NCBI GenBank assembly: GCA_036971715.1
Contig: JAVHJL010000009.1
Span: 1,550,001 to 1,614,000, forward strand
DNA: 64,000 bases
From: Arthrobotrys musiformis
Taxonomy: Eukaryota > Ascomycota > Orbiliomycetes > Orbiliales > Orbiliaceae
Direction: 5' to 3'
Shown here: piece by piece, positions 11,380-21,044 of the stretch
Layout of the letters: each line of letters opens with the position of its first letter
How positions within the stretch are numbered: the stretch's first letter is position 1
Program-made: the position numbers and the translations under genes
Notes under the pieces: model-generated
The model's input: the letters and a program-made list of their open reading frames with translations, nothing else
What the model was told of the DNA's origin: nothing
Database searches by the model: none

Positions 11380-12693
11380 CTAACTCTGCATATCAAATTC
11401 CAGCCTGGGCACTCTAATACTCCCGTATCTACAAATAGGCTTACGCTGTCCCTCAAAATCCTTCCACCGAACCCGTACCAAAACAGCCTCGAGCGTATAT
11501 ATATCCGTCGCATCCCTCCTCCAAACCGGTGTATTCCTCACAAAAGTTACAGACTCCAACATCTTCGCCCTGCCCACCCATTTATCCACAACCCCCTCCA
11601 ACTCCCACGGTCCCAAAAACTCCGACCCGTGTTCGTAATCCTTCTCTTCCATCCAAAACGTCCTAATATTCTTAACCTTCGTAAACAACGAAATGTAATC
11701 ATAGTCTTCCACATACGCCAGCCTGTTTTCCGCGAACATCATGCGCGCAATGTATACCGTCAAATCTTCAACATTGGGAAACACCCTGACTAACTCTTGA
11801 AACGGCTTAGCACCGTCGTACAGAAAGTGAGGATGTATCCGCAGGGTTTTCACGTTGGGAAAATCTCCCGTGGGGAAGGAGTAATCCTCTACCCGCCGTT
11901 TCCCGTTCCGTTGTACCAAATTTAAGCAAACCGTCGTCAGGGTTTCCCTGGCAGTTATAAGTCTCGATAAGGGGTACACCGGTACATTCATGATCTGGTG
12001 TAACGCGGATGTGAACTGTAACTCCTCAAGGTTGGGAGGGAAGTAGGTACCCGCCGACGGGGCGGGGGGACCGGAAACATCTCCACCGACGGCTATCGGA
12101 AGGTCAAGAAAGTCTCTACTGTCGAGGAATTCCTTCCAAAAAGCCCCTAGGAGGGATACTTCCGATCCCCTGTTCTCTGGCGTCCTCACTTTCAAAGAAA
12201 CATGTTTGATAGTGTGATATGCCGGGCTATTCCTCTCCAATGCACGAAAAAAGCTATGAAAAAGACGTTGATCGATGTCCGGATAGTTATCCCCCAAGGC
12301 GCTCGGGACATATATCTCGAGGATCAAATCCGTGAGAGAGTGAAAGAGGTGGGAATAGTTTGCAAATATCTGATAAGCCTTCACCATGTCGTTAAAGTTG
12401 ATAGCGCCAGACTGGATGTGCGAGGAAAGTGAGGACTGCGTAAAGACTCTCGCCCGTTTAACATCCGGTCCAATACCCGCCAACGGGCCTTCATCTCGGA
12501 ATGCGGAGAGTACTCCCAAAATTTCAGTTGGTTCCAACTCCAATTTGATACGCCGGAAAAGAACAGGAAGCGACTCAGCGCGGAAAGACTTTGAACATAG
12601 AGAAAAGTTCTTGAGTTCCTCGAAGGACAAGGCTGACAGAACTTGGAAGACCAATTCAGTGGGGACGTATTCAACGAAGGGACGAGGTGACAT
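11380..12693 (-). CDS. F-box protein, paralogue 1 of the cluster
   Basis: Single-exon gene of 437 residues. The N-terminus (VEYVPTELVFQVLSALSF, then LKNFSLCSKSFR) is a canonical F-box at about residues 8-50, the surface that binds Skp1 in SCF ubiquitin ligases. The rest is an irregular leucine-rich region with repeated 'FPNVKTLRI' and 'FPNVEDLTV' phrases, the likely substrate-recognition part, ending in MLESVTFVRN and VRVRWKDFEG. The same plan recurs in the three minus-strand neighbours and in the two F-box genes at 33-37 kb, so these are paralogues. There are no introns, unlike most non-F-box genes here. The substrate is unknown. The ATG at 12693 sits six residues before the F-box. Confidence 0.85.
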   Translation of the reverse strand: MSPRPFVEYVPTELVFQVLSALSFEELKNFSLCSKSFRAESLPVLFRRIKLELEPTEILGVLSAFRDEGPLAGIGPDVKRARVFTQSSLSSHIQSGAINFNDMVKAYQIFANYSHLFHSLTDLILEIYVPSALGDNYPDIDQRLFHSFFRALERNSPAYHTIKHVSLKVRTPENRGSEVSLLGAFWKEFLDSRDFLDLPIAVGGDVSGPPAPSAGTYFPPNLEELQFTSALHQIMNVPVYPLSRLITARETLTTVCLNLVQRNGKRRVEDYSFPTGDFPNVKTLRIHPHFLYDGAKPFQELVRVFPNVEDLTVYIARMMFAENRLAYVEDYDYISLFTKVKNIRTFWMEEKDYEHGSEFLGPWELEGVVDKWVGRAKMLESVTFVRNTPVWRRDATDIYTLEAVLVRVRWKDFEGQRKPICRYGSIRVPRLEFDMQS

Positions 12694-13154
12694 CCCTTGT
12701 TATTGGTGATAGCCAGTCTCGTAGATTAAATCCATCAAGTTTCGAGACGGATATATATCGATATTTTTGCTCGTAAATATATCAATTGCAATATATCAGA
12801 TACATCAATATCTAAAAACTAGAATACGAGACTCAGGTCGATCGAGGGCTTCCCAACACCGCGTCGAGGCAATGGATTGTGGATCCTGCTGGGTGTTGGG
12901 TAGCTCTTGACCTTGGCACGCCCAAATCCCTGTATCCCTGTAAGGTGAGCATGGGTAGCTTTCCAAGCCAAAAACGCCCCCCGCTCCCACCCTACTCTGT
13001 AAGACTTCAACATATTTGCTCCACAATTACTTTGTATGGCGGTCTGTTGTTGGTATGTGGTGTAGAGGAAATATTGCCGGCACGACTGGCCCAGAGGAGT
13101 GTGGCATTCAAAAACTCAGAAGTTGTCTACAATAGAAGCAGCTATAGGGATTGT
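12694..13154. other. Spacer between F-box paralogues
   Basis: AT-rich upstream region of the gene at 12693 (ATATATCGATATTT-like stretches near 12750-12800) and 3' flank of the next gene. Small ORFs at 12805-13026 have no recognisable content. Confidence 0.45.
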
Positions 13155-14540
13155 TCACAATCCATCAAGCGGCAGTTTCTTCGTGACATACATCTGAGAC
13201 CACTTCAGCTCCCTCCCTAAACCCAACCTAGTAATCGAGCAATCCACGGCCTCGAACCAACTCTCAGGTGTTTCTTTGACTAAAGTCACTTTCTCTAACT
13301 TCGAGTATTCATTCTCATCAAGCCATGATCGAATCCTCTGAGTCCTCTCAGCCTCTCCCTCCATGCGCCCGTTCACCGTAAACCATGGAACCCTCATCCT
13401 CGTCAATGTCCCCGCCCACGCACCCACAACTCTTGTATAAGCCTTTATCGCTTCCTCCTCCCAAAATCCCCCTTCAGACCCTTGATCAACATAAAAACTC
13501 AAACTCTCCAGATTCGGAACCCTCGCTTTCAACTCCGTAAGATAGACCGGCAAGTTCAAAAAGTCGAGGCATATCCCCAAATCCTTGACGTTTGTCAAAT
13601 CTATCCCCTCCGTCAAAAGCGGTCGGCTCCGACCGTTTCGAGCATCATGCAAGTCCTGCCAGACCCCCAGTTTCTTCAACATCTCCGTCGAGGATTTTAT
13701 GAATACCATCGGATCTATGACATCGCTACGGGGTTCCGTCCTGAAATCGATATCAAAGTACGCTTCTTCGAGCCCTTCGGGGGGTTGAATCGTGTCCTGT
13801 GATGAATATTTAAGAACACTTTCTCCAAGTGTAAGTCCCAGGAACAATTCATCCTCTTCGGACAGCGGTTCAGCCGCCCTAGGCCTCGGAGATAGTGCCG
13901 GGTCACCAAACCGGTAGTCCGTCGTCTTCATATGCAAATATTTGAGATTCCGGTAGGCTGGACATGTTTCCATCAGTCGGTAACAAGTGCCATTGAACAG
14001 TCGGTGATCGAACTCGTAAATAGTTGGAGAATAAGCGCCAGCTGAAGGGCTGTAGTAAAGTATTTTGAGACTATCCAGATTCTTGAAGAGGGGCAGCAAT
14101 GAAACCCAACCGCGGAAATACGTGACAATATGGTTGAACCCACAAATGTTCCCACTGTCGACGGTGACGTGGCGGACCAGATGCTCCTTTTTGTATAGAA
14201 TACCACGTGGATCCACGAATGCTGATCTGATCTGCTCCAGACGAACCATGGGGTTGATAGCATGCTCTATCGATGCGTTGTACACATAGGTCAGATTGAG
14301 GCGACGATAGAGGGCCGAAAGACTGGTTGTTCGGCAGATCCTCGAGCATAGTGAGAATTGCTTGATGTCTGGGATTTCAAGATTCGACAATATCAAGAAA
14401 CGAAGCTCCAGTGGGATGGCTTCGATATGTGGAGCTGAAGTGGGTTGGTTAAGCTCGAGCTCGGTTATTCCCGAGTCACCGCTGTCATCCAGCGCCAGCT
14501 GTGCCAGTGGGGAGGTAGGAGGTGAACTAGCTTCCGACAT
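13155..14540 (-). CDS. F-box protein, paralogue 2 of the cluster
   Basis: Single-exon gene of 461 residues. After a short acidic/Ser-rich leader (SSPPTSPLAQLALDD), the F-box reads IPLELRFLILSNLEIPDIK then FSLCSRICR (about residues 41-85). The C-terminal two thirds is leucine-rich without regular repeats (LTNVKDLGI, VPNLESLSFYV) and finishes with LEKVTLVKET and a hydrophilic tail, matching its neighbours. Predicted role is an SCF substrate adaptor; the target is unknown. The spacer to the next paralogue upstream is about 630 nt. No introns, stops or frameshifts. Confidence 0.85.
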   Translation of the reverse strand: MSEASSPPTSPLAQLALDDSGDSGITELELNQPTSAPHIEAIPLELRFLILSNLEIPDIKQFSLCSRICRTTSLSALYRRLNLTYVYNASIEHAINPMVRLEQIRSAFVDPRGILYKKEHLVRHVTVDSGNICGFNHIVTYFRGWVSLLPLFKNLDSLKILYYSPSAGAYSPTIYEFDHRLFNGTCYRLMETCPAYRNLKYLHMKTTDYRFGDPALSPRPRAAEPLSEEDELFLGLTLGESVLKYSSQDTIQPPEGLEEAYFDIDFRTEPRSDVIDPMVFIKSSTEMLKKLGVWQDLHDARNGRSRPLLTEGIDLTNVKDLGICLDFLNLPVYLTELKARVPNLESLSFYVDQGSEGGFWEEEAIKAYTRVVGAWAGTLTRMRVPWFTVNGRMEGEAERTQRIRSWLDENEYSKLEKVTLVKETPESWFEAVDCSITRLGLGRELKWSQMYVTKKLPLDGL

Positions 14541-15170
14541 ATTGGCGAATCCCCTGTATATATGTATATCAACAACAGAAAGGATTTCGAAACAACGATG
14601 GAAAAGTCCTATTATAATACCCAGTCAGCTGCGAAGCCCAAGAATCATATTTTCACCGATCCAATGGTATCTGCAGCTGGAAACTTACAATGGCTTGTCT
14701 ATGGGTATATTTGCAGCTAACCAAACAAGGCTTCCACTGTCTGGCCTTCGATCAAGGGCTGTCGAGCAAACGCACCGGAGAAAGAAGGATGATTGGAGGG
14801 AAAGGGGAGCAGGTGTAAAAGGATCCAAATAGGTTATTTTAAAGGCCATTTATTTCCCGCTATCGACGTAATGTAACACAAGCTGGAACGCGTGGAATTA
14901 ATCAATTTACCACGACACGCAACGCGGATCGGACCTGACCTCAAATTCCCGTAAGTACTTTATATTACCAGACTTCAGTTCTCCACACAAGATACTGCTT
15001 ATCCATATTAAACATTCGAGATCATATCTATGCTTTTATATCAAAGGAATTTTGTATGTAATCTGTCCACAATTATTCATTATTGCGGACATTATTCTAC
15101 CATGTACATTTGAGGCTGTCGAAAGAGCTTAAGAGAGCTAGTTAGGCCAACATGGCGGATATAAAACTAA
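14541..15170. other. Spacer between F-box paralogues
   Basis: Promoter of the gene ending at 14540 and 3' flank of the gene at 15171. AT-rich; no ORF with recognisable content and no RNA gene signature. Confidence 0.45.
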
Positions 15171-16661
15171 CTAATACCTCCGACTATACGACTTATACAG
15201 CCTCGCATAACAAGATGCAGTCTGCATGTTTGATACTCCCCTCCCAGCCGCTGTAGCAAAATACTCCTCCCTGTTGAACCCGGATTCTGTAGTAAAGTTG
15301 CCCTCCTGGACCTCGCCCTTCTCGAACTTCCTCTTGACGGTCCTCCACTCTAACCTCCAGTCCTTCTTCTCCTTGTCATCCCCCCTCACAACATCACAAT
15401 ACAACTCCAGCATCTCAAATACAAAATCCAGCCTTCTCTTCGGTATAAAAAACAACCTGAACTCCACACTCTCCAAGTCGTTCATACCCGAGTTTAACCA
15501 CAACGTCACCGCTTCGACTACGGCAACAATAGACAAATCACCCGCGGGACAGGCTTTATTCCTAGCCCCCCTCTGCGCCGCATCGAGGTTAACAATCTCA
15601 TCCCTCATGGGCGCTTCGATAACCGCCTTCTTCAGCCGCTTCAGAGCCGCCAATTCCATGAACCTGATGGTTAACCTCTCCCTCGTGGCATTAAGATGCG
15701 ATCCCACCAACGTAGAAAACTTTAATTCCAACCTCTCCACATTAGGCACCTTTTGCACCGCCTCGAGGAGGTGTGGACGGTATAAGATCGTATCCAACCT
15801 CAACGAAAACTCCTTCACATTATTGTAAACCACGTCTGGAAAAATGAATCCTCCACGGTCGAGATACCGGCCAGATCGAAAAATCGGTGGTACCGCCGAA
15901 ACAATCAGTTTCTCCAATGAGTTCGCGACGGAAGTTGCAGCGCCGAGCAGTCCCGGTCCGAGGTTGTCGGAAATGAAAAGATCGTAACGAGATCGCGGCG
16001 GAGTGACCAACCCCAACTCGACCAAAGAATGAGGGAATAACCCTTCGCTATCCCTCCATGAATCTGTAAAATCGTCACTCAATTCATCGCCGGAGACGGA
16101 ACCGATCCACTTCCAATTCTCATCAGTGAGATTATGATACGTTTCCGCATCGAACGGAACGGTAGGGCGTATCCCCCCTTCGCCCGGCATATCCACCAAA
16201 AACACTAAGCTTTTTAAATTCCTATACAACGAGAATTTCGAAAGCCCCAAGAGTGTGGACCTCAAAATCCGCTTATCCATATCGAAGGTGGCGGTCGGCG
16301 TACACATCTCCGGCGTGAAAACGATCTTGAAATGCGTAACATTGGGAAAGATGGTGTCGAGGTCAGCGTTTTCGATACAAGAGCGGGTGAATGTGCAAAT
16401 TGCATCGGGACCCCTGAAGCCACTGTTGGCAGTATCCAACGTGAGTCGCTCGACGAGGGGTCCTAATCGGCTGAGACTACCACCGTCGCGGAAAGCTGTG
16501 ATTGACCCCGGGCAGAGCTTGGCCCCAGAGAAGATACGCGCAATAGTGAGGAGACGGAAAGCTTTCGAAGTCACCGAGAGGCTCCCGATGTCCTTAATGG
16601 ATAGATATGAAATAATAGAAAGAAATAGTTCGGACGGTATCCAAGTGATGGGTGACGACAT
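15171..16661 (-). CDS. F-box protein, paralogue 3 of the cluster
   Basis: Single-exon gene of 496 residues. The F-box starts almost at the N-terminus (ITWIPSELFLSIISYLSIKD, then SLSVTSKAFR, about residues 5-45). The leucine-rich body includes FPNVTHFKI and VPNVERLELKF, the same phrases as the other members. The C-terminus is longer and basic/acidic (residues about 420-460, many K, E and R). Compared with paralogues 1, 2 and 4 the FSLCSK motif after the F-box has become SLSVTSK, so it is a more diverged copy. Predicted SCF adaptor; substrate unknown. Confidence 0.85.
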   Translation of the reverse strand: MSSPITWIPSELFLSIISYLSIKDIGSLSVTSKAFRLLTIARIFSGAKLCPGSITAFRDGGSLSRLGPLVERLTLDTANSGFRGPDAICTFTRSCIENADLDTIFPNVTHFKIVFTPEMCTPTATFDMDKRILRSTLLGLSKFSLYRNLKSLVFLVDMPGEGGIRPTVPFDAETYHNLTDENWKWIGSVSGDELSDDFTDSWRDSEGLFPHSLVELGLVTPPRSRYDLFISDNLGPGLLGAATSVANSLEKLIVSAVPPIFRSGRYLDRGGFIFPDVVYNNVKEFSLRLDTILYRPHLLEAVQKVPNVERLELKFSTLVGSHLNATRERLTIRFMELAALKRLKKAVIEAPMRDEIVNLDAAQRGARNKACPAGDLSIVAVVEAVTLWLNSGMNDLESVEFRLFFIPKRRLDFVFEMLELYCDVVRGDDKEKKDWRLEWRTVKRKFEKGEVQEGNFTTESGFNREEYFATAAGRGVSNMQTASCYARLYKSYSRRY

Positions 16662-17308
16662 CTTGTCGATTCCCTAATATAGTGAAAGGGCTATTTCTAT
16701 AAAAGGATAACGAGAATAAACCATGGGAAGCAAGCAGCCATAGTCCCATAGAGCCCCACTATCTACTTATATAACCACGCGGGTGGATGTAGAACGGCTG
16801 GATAACAGAACCGATAACCCGACGGCAAGGCTAAATTGACACCTAACCCAAGAACGACCAGGGAACGACGCCGAGCCCAGGTTCGCCTGAAGCCAACAGC
16901 CTTGAGCAAGTGGCCCCTCGCGCACTGCGAGTCAACCAAGCCGCAATGCAGCGACAAAGACGAAGCACTTTCCAACAAACAACTCAGAAACATGGCTACA
17001 CACTTGGCTTTCTCGATTTGCAGCATCTCTAATACATTTCTTTCAGTTCCCAAACTAGATAAATTATAAAATATACAGAATGATCATATATGCATATCAT
17101 AACTAATACAGATTTCATGAGGGGAGATGCAGGCTAACAGCTTCACTAACTATAAACACAGCTAACTCTCAAGCTAAAATCACATGCAAATACACCCTGG
17201 TGGTCCGGGTACGAGCCAAATGCAAATATAAAATCAAGAATGTAATATGCAGTACGAAAACGCAAGACTTAAGACTCAATATTACTCCGATACAAGAAGG
17301 TATAAAAA
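16662..17308. other. Spacer between F-box paralogues
   Basis: Upstream region of the gene at 16661 and 3' flank of the large F-box gene. Short ORFs at 16763-17069 on both strands have no recognisable content. Confidence 0.4.
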
Positions 17309-19624
17309 CTAAATACTCGCACTCACCGAAACATTCTCAACCGTCCACTCCAGCTTGGGCCGTTTATTCTCCCACCGAACCTTGCAAACCCAGCCAGGTC
17401 CAACCGCAGAATCAACTTCATCCTCCAGCTCCTTCCGTTCAAAGATCACCTTTTCCAATGTATCCGCCCCATTCTCAATCCAATAAATCACCAAATCTGT
17501 CAACCTCTCCACGATGTCCTTGGGCACCTCGCCTAATTCCTTCCGTCTCCCGTGATTGATATTCTCCCCTTCCTGTCCCATCCTGACGGGTAACATGAAG
17601 GTTTTTAATCCCTTGATTTTTTCGATCTGTCGTAGGACGCCTCTTCGCCAGTCACCCGCTACACCCTTTGCAGGGACAGAGTATGCATCTCCGCCAGCGG
17701 TTGTGACAATGAGTAGTAATGACTTCAAATCCACGAACCTTGTTTCAATTTCGTCCATGAAACCCGGAACATCGAATGAAGCCATATTAACCCATAGCTC
17801 CTCCACACCCCTTTGCACCCTCGCCTGATCAATTCTGGAAGCAGGAATGAGATCTATCGATTCCCCTGCGGATATGTACTCCAAAACAACTTTCTCAGGC
17901 TTGCCACCAATGTATGATAGAACCTCGAAGATATCGATTTTCCGACGGTACACAACCCGTCTCCTCGGTTTGAAGTTTATCAACCTCACCTCCTTCAACT
18001 TCGGAGCGATGGAGGCCATATCACCATCCCAGTTATCCTCCAACATCTCCTCCAAATACTTCCCATCCTCTTCGGATAAATACCCCGGTCTATTCTCTGG
18101 TTTGACACTCTCATCGGGAGCCTCGTCAAATAATCCATGCCTATCCTCCCAAAACTTAACCACGAAATCAAACCATCTGATCTTCTTCCAAAACCCCATT
18201 TTCCTGAAACACAAAAACATGGCTTTTACAAAGTTTGTGTCGAGGAGGGTGAGCGAATCCAGCGGACCCGTGGGGACGGTGGGACTAGCCCTGTCGTACC
18301 GGATTTGTCCGTAGCTGAGTTTTATCCGCCTCACGGATTTGAAGACGTCCAGGCCTTCTGAGGTGGCGGTCGGGGGGTACATACACTCCCTCATGAATTT
18401 ACATACCTCGGTGGCGGTACCAAGATATCGAGTCCTTATTACGATCCCGAACACCGCGTCGGCGATTTCATGTAATGGACCATCCTTCTGAAACGCCTCC
18501 AACGCTCCGGAAGAAATATTAACGTGCTTGAATATCCGCCGAACCGCGAGGGAACGACAGACTTTCGAACACAGCGAGAATTCCTTCATGTTGTATAGTG
18601 GGAGGAAGTTGATCGTGTGCAGGATGATCTCGGGAGGGATGGAGAGTAGCGGGGTGGGTTTGGTAGGATCGTAGACCCATGGTGGTTCTTCGGGCTCGGC
18701 GGGAGCGGCGGGTGTTTCTTCTGGAGCGGCTTCTGTAGTGGTTTCTGCAGCTTGTTCTGGTGGAGCTTCGTTTTCGACAGGAACGACGGGGTCGTTTTCG
18801 TTCGGTGCTGCAGCGTTATCTTCACCCTGGGGTGCTGCAGCTGCATCTACTCCTTCACCCGCAGCTGCATCTGTTCCTTCTCCCGCAACTGCATCCACCG
18901 CTTCACCTGCAGCCGGTGCCTCCTCTGGAACAGCTACAGGCACATCCCCAACCACGTTCTCCTCAGCAGCAGGTAACCCACCCTCGACATTCTCCTCAAC
19001 ATTGCCCCCCTCAGGAGCAGGGAGTCCACCTTCCTCAGGAGCAGGCAGCACACCTTCCTCAGGAGCAGGTATCAATACACCCTCAGGAACAGGTACTACG
19101 CCCTCCCCTCCCAGAACCGTAATCTCCGTCATCGTAGGTGTGGAAGGCTCACTCGACGTCGGTGTATCATTCTCCAAAACCACTTCCACACTAGAACTCG
19201 AGGGACCATCAACAGGTGGAGGTACCTCATCCACCGTCAAGGTTGGCTCTCGATCTATCGACTCAGTCCGTTCGATTGTAGATGCCGTATCGATGGTATC
19301 AGGCGTGGGTGTCTCCACAACGACAGTCTGTATACCATCCATATCGTCGTTTACAGGCTCCACATCAGCAATAAAGCTATCAGCGGTATCTATAGTAGAA
19401 GGAATACCATCGCTCGCAGAAGAATATGGAGGCGATGATGAAGAAGACGATGAAGACGAAGGAACATCATCTATAGACACCAATAACGCCCCCGGTGCAG
19501 CCTCGTCTTCCCTCGAAGTCTGTATCGCTTCATGATGCACGGTTATGGGTATTGTGACCTCGCTTTCGGTTTGTACCACAACCGCATCCGCAGTTGCAGC
19601 CTCGTTCGACGTAGACGTCGACAT
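17309..19624 (-). CDS. F-box protein, paralogue 4, with about 325-residue low-complexity N-terminal extension
   Basis: Single-exon gene of 771 residues. Residues 1 to about 325 are low-complexity: Thr/Ser/Val-rich at first, then an acidic Ala/Pro/Glu stretch with imperfect repeats of the type EEGVLPAPE (encoded around 18960-19090) and GEGVDAAA. The F-box follows (LLSIPPEIILHTINFLPLYNM, then FSLCSKVCR, about 328-372), then the leucine-rich body (VRRIKLSYG, LKEVRLINF, MDEIETRFVDLKSLLLIV) and TLEKVIFERKEL near the end. None of the other five F-box proteins in the window has such an extension. It may be a disordered linker or binding region, or may have been captured from neighbouring sequence; the single open frame and an ATG in frame favour a real fused product. 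Confidence 0.82.
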   Translation of the reverse strand: MSTSTSNEAATADAVVVQTESEVTIPITVHHEAIQTSREDEAAPGALLVSIDDVPSSSSSSSSSPPYSSASDGIPSTIDTADSFIADVEPVNDDMDGIQTVVVETPTPDTIDTASTIERTESIDREPTLTVDEVPPPVDGPSSSSVEVVLENDTPTSSEPSTPTMTEITVLGGEGVVPVPEGVLIPAPEEGVLPAPEEGGLPAPEGGNVEENVEGGLPAAEENVVGDVPVAVPEEAPAAGEAVDAVAGEGTDAAAGEGVDAAAAPQGEDNAAAPNENDPVVPVENEAPPEQAAETTTEAAPEETPAAPAEPEEPPWVYDPTKPTPLLSIPPEIILHTINFLPLYNMKEFSLCSKVCRSLAVRRIFKHVNISSGALEAFQKDGPLHEIADAVFGIVIRTRYLGTATEVCKFMRECMYPPTATSEGLDVFKSVRRIKLSYGQIRYDRASPTVPTGPLDSLTLLDTNFVKAMFLCFRKMGFWKKIRWFDFVVKFWEDRHGLFDEAPDESVKPENRPGYLSEEDGKYLEEMLEDNWDGDMASIAPKLKEVRLINFKPRRRVVYRRKIDIFEVLSYIGGKPEKVVLEYISAGESIDLIPASRIDQARVQRGVEELWVNMASFDVPGFMDEIETRFVDLKSLLLIVTTAGGDAYSVPAKGVAGDWRRGVLRQIEKIKGLKTFMLPVRMGQEGENINHGRRKELGEVPKDIVERLTDLVIYWIENGADTLEKVIFERKELEDEVDSAVGPGWVCKVRWENKRPKLEWTVENVSVSASI

Positions 19625-21044
19625 CGTACCGTCGTGTATTGTACCAGTAACTTATAAAATCAATAGTACTGCAGGAAATAAATTGTAAAAAAGGATAAAA
19701 TTCGACATGTATGTTCTTTGGAATTCGGCGTGTATAGTATATACATCACAAGAATCAAGAGAGAGGGAAATAACAGCCTCGATCACAATTTATACTCCTC
19801 CCAAAATGAGGGGCACCACCGGTGCACCAATATGCAAATCCACGATTAACCCACCGTCAGCAATACACCCCTCGATTGCTGACCCAATTATCATTATCAA
19901 AAAAAAAAAAAAATCAAGTGTCAAAAAGCGCATAAGAAAAAAAAACAAAAATAAACTTAGCATAAGGATTCGCGTGCTCCAAGTTCAAAAAGCCGAAATC
20001 CAAAAGGTGGGGGAGAGTGAGAGAGAGAGAGAAAGACCTGTCAACAGAATCAACCATGCATATCGAAAAAGGATCCAACCCACACGGCCGGATCCTAATT
20101 CGCCCGCCACCCTTTTGCTGCAGAACGCCCTCCGCGAATTATGTACCTCCAAGCATCCCGCATGCCCCGGTCCCTTGCTATTCGATGAATAAAACCCCGT
20201 TTATCCTTGTTACGAGCATCTCAATAGAGAAGATAAAGTGGGTCCTCCAGCTTCCGATTGCATATAAAGCGTGAACGAAAGAGTCATCGATAGAAACTAC
20301 ACGTAAACTTCGTACTTCCCTCCCCGCTTATAATCAGGCGAATGATTATTATTCTTTTATTCTGCGGTATCAAAGTGCATTTGCCTGCAGGATCAATCGA
20401 TTGATGTTTCCCACTGCCGCGTGGATGTGTGCCGTGGTTGAATGTGAATGTGGTTGAATGTGTATACGAGTCGAGTAAGATCCAACAGCTGCAACGCCTT
20501 CGGTCCAACTCCACTCCACCATTTCACATGATAGTTATAGCTCCCAAGCTTAAGCTCCACCACTAAGCTCCATAGCCACCTACTAAGTACCTACGAGCTA
20601 CACCTCGTCACGACACCCAATGTAAGCTATTTCAATAGATCGATTCGATTCAGTTGATTCGTTTCAATTCAATTCAGTTCGACCAAAATCTAAAGCTGAC
20701 ACAGACAGAGAGAAGAATTACATCTAACCACCGCTCTAGTAATCAACCTCCTCCAAACATATCAGCTCTAGCACCATCTCTAGACTATACACGTCCCCCT
20801 TCACCGTATCCACCTCTCCTCATCTTGTTTCTTTTTTTATTACAATCAAGGATAATAAAAAAAAGGAGGTGAATAGCAAAACATAAAAAAGAAAAAAAAG
20901 AAAAGGCCCACGATAACCGAAAATTTCCTGGCAAAGCAATCAATATACCGTTCCGCAAAAAAAAGAAAAACACCAGAAAAAAAGACCCCCAATCCCTTCT
21001 TAATTTCTATCTCTTGTTTTTAAAATACCTTAATAATAACACTC
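19625..21044. other. Intergenic region, A-rich and simple-sequence
   Basis: Promoter of the large F-box gene and 3' flank of GFA1. Contains poly-A tracts (about 19899-19914 and 19936-19944), a short GA repeat (about 20015-20034), a TTCAATTCAATTCAG-type direct repeat near 20650-20685 and A/G-rich sequence at 20850-20985. No supportable gene. Confidence 0.5.

Noticed and set aside
15226..15828. 200-codon plus-strand ORF
   Set aside because: Antisense shadow of F-box paralogue 3; no domain and no family resemblance.
18738..19535. 265-codon plus-strand ORF rich in Ser, Gly and Thr
   Set aside because: It is the antisense of the low-complexity N-terminus of the large F-box gene; its openness follows from the repeated GCA/GGA/GAA codons on the other strand.
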